Positions 62,163 through 64,000 of a stretch of 64,000 nt of DNA are shown piece by piece. The stretch is from Pseudomonas fluorescens. GTDB lineage: Bacteria; Pseudomonadota; Gammaproteobacteria; Pseudomonadales; Pseudomonadaceae. Below the pieces are notes generated by a model. The model did not search any database. It saw only the letters and a program-made list of their open reading frames with translations, and had not been told where the DNA came from. Made by a program: the position numbers and the translations under genes. Numbering within the stretch: the stretch's first letter is position 1; every line of letters starts with the position of its first letter. The stretch is taken from assembly GCF_902497775.2 (NCBI RefSeq), contig NZ_OZ024668.1, positions 3,123,826 to 3,187,825 of the forward strand, in the 5' to 3' direction.

Positions 62163-63695
62163 ATGATGGATCGTAATGGCTTCTCTCTTGATCGTCGGGG
62201 CCTTCAAACCTCGCAGGAGTACCTGGCAAGCTTGAGGGATGGCAGGGAAGTCTGGATCAATGGCGAGCGCGTCGAGGATGTCACCGAACATCCGGCGTTT
62301 CGCAATGCGGCGCTGATGAACGCACGCTTCTACGATGCGCTGCATGACCCCAAACTGCGCGACAAGCTCACCATCGAGATCGACGGTGCCCCTGGCCTGC
62401 GCTGCCACCGCTTCTTTCAGGCGCCACGCACGGTCGAAGAACAGGTTGCAGCCCGCGACGCGATCGCCGAGACCGCGCGCCTGAGCTATGGCTGGATGGG
62501 CCGCACCCCGGACTTCAAGGGCGCCTGGATCGGCACCTTCGGGCCTAACCGCGACCTCTATGGCGAGTACGCCGAAAACGCCACCCGCTGGTATAACTTC
62601 AGCCGTGAACGCCTGCCGTTCATCAACCACGCCGTGGTCAACCCTCCGGTAGACCGCAACCAGGACCCGAACACCTCCAACGTGTTCGTGCGTGTCGACG
62701 AAGAAACCGCGGACGGTCTCTACATCAGCGGCGCCAAAGTGGTAGCCACCGGCGCGGCACTGACCCAGTACACCTTCGTTGCTCACTACAACGTGATGTA
62801 CCAGGACAAGAAGTACTCGCCGATCTTCATGATCCCCACCGGCGCAAAGGGCGTGAAGTTGATCTGCCGGACCTCTTACGAGCAGGCGGCGAGCAAGAAC
62901 GGCAGCCCGTTCGACTACCCGCTGTCGAGCCGCATGGACGAGAACGACTGCATCCTGATTTTCGACCGCGCCTTCGTGCCATGGCAGGACGTGTTCATGT
63001 ATGGCGTAGAGATGTCCAACAGCTTCATCCAGAAGTCCGGCTTCTTCGGCCGTACCCTGATGCACGGCTGCACTCGCCTGGCGGTGAAGATGGACTTCAT
63101 CTGCGGGCTGTTCCTCAAGGCCGTGGAAATCTGCGGTACCCGCGACTTCCAGGGTGTGCAGGGCGCGGTGGGCGAAGCCATTGCCTTGCGCCACATGCTC
63201 TGGGGCCTGTCTGACTCCATGGCCTATCGCACCGAAAACTGGAACGAGGAATTCCTGCTGCCCAACCTCGAATCGGCATTGGCCTACCGCGCCACCGCCG
63301 GTGATGCCTACAGCCGGGTGATCAACCTGATCCGCAAGACCGTGGCCAGCGGCCTGATCTACCTGCCATCCCACGCCAAGGACTTCCTCAACCCCGAGGT
63401 GCGCCCCTTCCTCGACCAATACGCCCGCGGCTCCAACGGCATCGGCGCCGAAGAACGGGCCAAGACCCTCAAACTGCTCTGGGACGCGATCGGTACCGAG
63501 TTCGGTTCGCGCCACGAACTGTACGAGGTCAACTACTCCGGCAGCTACGAGAAGAGCCGCCTCGACACCCTGCACATTGCCAGCCATTCCGGGCGTACCG
63601 ATCAAATGCGCGCCCTGGCCGAGCAGTGCATGGCCGAGTACGACCTCAATGGCTGGACCGCGCCAGACTTCAAGAAGGCCTACGCGGCGCGTTGA
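62163..63695 (+). CDS. 4-Hydroxyphenylacetate 3-hydroxylase-family flavin monooxygenase (oxygenase component)
   Basis: The 510-residue protein matches the HpaB/PvcC family of FADH2-dependent monooxygenases: YLASLRDGREVWINGERVED, the stretch RLSYGWMGRTPDFKGAWIG, FINHAVVNPPVDRNQD, MDENDCILIFDRAFVPWQDV and GLIYLPSHAKDF. These enzymes hydroxylate a phenol ortho to its OH using reduced FAD delivered by a separate reductase. No HpaC-type reductase is seen in the window. ATG codons at 62163 and 62166 are both possible; GGAG lies about 9 bases before the first. The substrate may be 4-hydroxyphenylacetate or another phenol. Confidence 0.92.
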   Translation: MMDRNGFSLDRRGLQTSQEYLASLRDGREVWINGERVEDVTEHPAFRNAALMNARFYDALHDPKLRDKLTIEIDGAPGLRCHRFFQAPRTVEEQVAARDAIAETARLSYGWMGRTPDFKGAWIGTFGPNRDLYGEYAENATRWYNFSRERLPFINHAVVNPPVDRNQDPNTSNVFVRVDEETADGLYISGAKVVATGAALTQYTFVAHYNVMYQDKKYSPIFMIPTGAKGVKLICRTSYEQAASKNGSPFDYPLSSRMDENDCILIFDRAFVPWQDVFMYGVEMSNSFIQKSGFFGRTLMHGCTRLAVKMDFICGLFLKAVEICGTRDFQGVQGAVGEAIALRHMLWGLSDSMAYRTENWNEEFLLPNLESALAYRATAGDAYSRVINLIRKTVASGLIYLPSHAKDFLNPEVRPFLDQYARGSNGIGAEERAKTLKLLWDAIGTEFGSRHELYEVNYSGSYEKSRLDTLHIASHSGRTDQMRALAEQCMAEYDLNGWTAPDFKKAYAAR

Positions 63696-63737
63696 GGCCC
63701 CCGCATAACTGAGCCGTGATTGTCGTCGCGGGGCTGT

Positions 63738-63766
63738 CGCTCGCAGGCCCATCTCGCCTGCGAGCG
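63738..63766 (+). terminator. Hairpin after the monooxygenase gene
   Basis: CGCTCGCAGGC-ccatctc-GCCTGCGAGCG is a perfect 11-bp stem with a 7-base loop, 43 bases after the stop. No T run follows, but position and stem strength suggest a terminator. Confidence 0.6.
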
Positions 63767-63817
63767 TCGCCCTTGCGCACGTGCGCCGCGCGCTTGAATT
63801 TGCGCACACCTGCATGT

Positions 63818-64000
63818 ATGAATCCTTTCAGCGCTGCTGATGGATACACCTTAGAAGAACATTTCCAGCTTGTCGGCTGCGTTATCTGCAAAGGTCCATT
63901 GCGTGGTTGCGCGATGTGCAACCTGGACCGAATGAGTCCCGTGGAAAGTAATCCAGACCCGCGCGCAGAGGCCCATTGTTACTGTTTCACCAATAATGCT
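63818..64000 (+). CDS. Start of a Cys-rich protein cut by the right edge
   Basis: From the ATG at 63818 the frame stays open for all 61 codons to the end of the window. It reads MNPFSAADGYTLEEHFQLVG followed by CVICKGPLRGCAMCNLDRMS, giving a CxxC-x6-CxxC pattern that could bind zinc, and later HCYCF. No family can be assigned from this part. A clear ribosome site is not seen, and the start follows the monooxygenase terminator by about 50 bases. Confidence 0.4.
   Translation, partial: MNPFSAADGYTLEEHFQLVGCVICKGPLRGCAMCNLDRMSPVESNPDPRAEAHCYCFTNNA

Noticed and set aside
62160..63815. 551-codon minus-strand open frame opposite the monooxygenase gene
   Set aside because: It mirrors the codon periodicity of a well-supported plus-strand gene, starts without a ribosome site and shows no family motif; long antisense frames are common in GC-rich genomes.

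Overview
The window looks like a chromosomal segment of a GC-rich Pseudomonas of the putida/fluorescens type. The evidence is the gene families present (type VI secretion genes, agmatine and putrescine catabolic genes, a PACE efflux protein, RND and EmrAB-type pumps), the high GC content, a Pseudomonas-style REP sequence (GTGGGAGCGGGCTTGCCCCG) near 19630, and a large dispersed-type inverted repeat near 53.4-53.9 kb. I see no rRNA, tRNA, CRISPR array or intact insertion sequence. About 57 genes or gene remnants are supported.

Layout. 1-8232 (minus strand) is what is left of a type VI secretion locus: tssB, tssC, an in-frame chimera joining almost all of TssK to the C-terminal two thirds of the ClpV/TssH ATPase, vgrG, and a DUF4123 adaptor running off the left edge. 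No membrane-complex gene, no tssA/E/F/G and no hcp are seen, so the locus appears to have suffered a large internal deletion. After an empty stretch come a short MerR protein, a reverse transsulfuration pair (cystathionine beta-synthase and cystathionine gamma-lyase type), a fused ABC exporter and two GNAT acetyltransferases. 15.2-28 kb is a patchwork of regulators, small enzymes and remnants: a GlxA-type AraC regulator, a tautomerase, LysR, a broken SnoaL-like gene, an SDR, a histidine phosphatase, a beta-lactamase-fold hydrolase with Cys at the nucleophile position, a fatty-acid desaturase, a serine-recombinase-like protein without catalytic residues, an alpha/beta hydrolase, a MarR fragment, an OmpA lipoprotein and a PBP5-type carboxypeptidase.

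28-30 kb holds a LysR regulator and a nitrilase that share an identical LysR-type box (GATAT-N11-ATATC). 30.6-37.8 kb holds an S24 (LexA/CI-like) repressor whose palindrome TTTAGC-N5-GCTAAA recurs at the promoter of a polysaccharide-lyase-7-like gene, which is followed by an unrecognised gene and a trypsin-like protease. Between them lies a putrescine module: gamma-glutamylputrescine oxidase, a cupin/HTH regulator and gamma-glutamylpolyamine synthetase. 38.2-43.3 kb is an agmatine module: LysR, agmatine deiminase, N-carbamoylputrescine amidase, a frameshifted polyamine-binding protein and a Tat-exported second agmatine deiminase. Agmatine would be turned into putrescine here and fed into the gamma-glutamyl pathway a few kb upstream.

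43.4-48.3 kb is a TetR-RND efflux operon, followed by MipA/OmpV, YghU-type GST, an M20 glutamate-carboxypeptidase-type protein and two membrane proteins of unknown function. After the repeat element come a PaaK-like protein lacking its P-loop and C-terminal domain and a PaaE-like reductase lacking its ferredoxin domain. Then, on the minus strand, an OMF-EmrA-EmrB-siderophore-interacting-protein operon is divergent from a LysR gene, and the window closes with a 4-hydroxyphenylacetate 3-hydroxylase-family monooxygenase and the start of a small Cys-rich protein cut by the right edge.

All family assignments come from reading translated sequence by eye; none was checked by database search.
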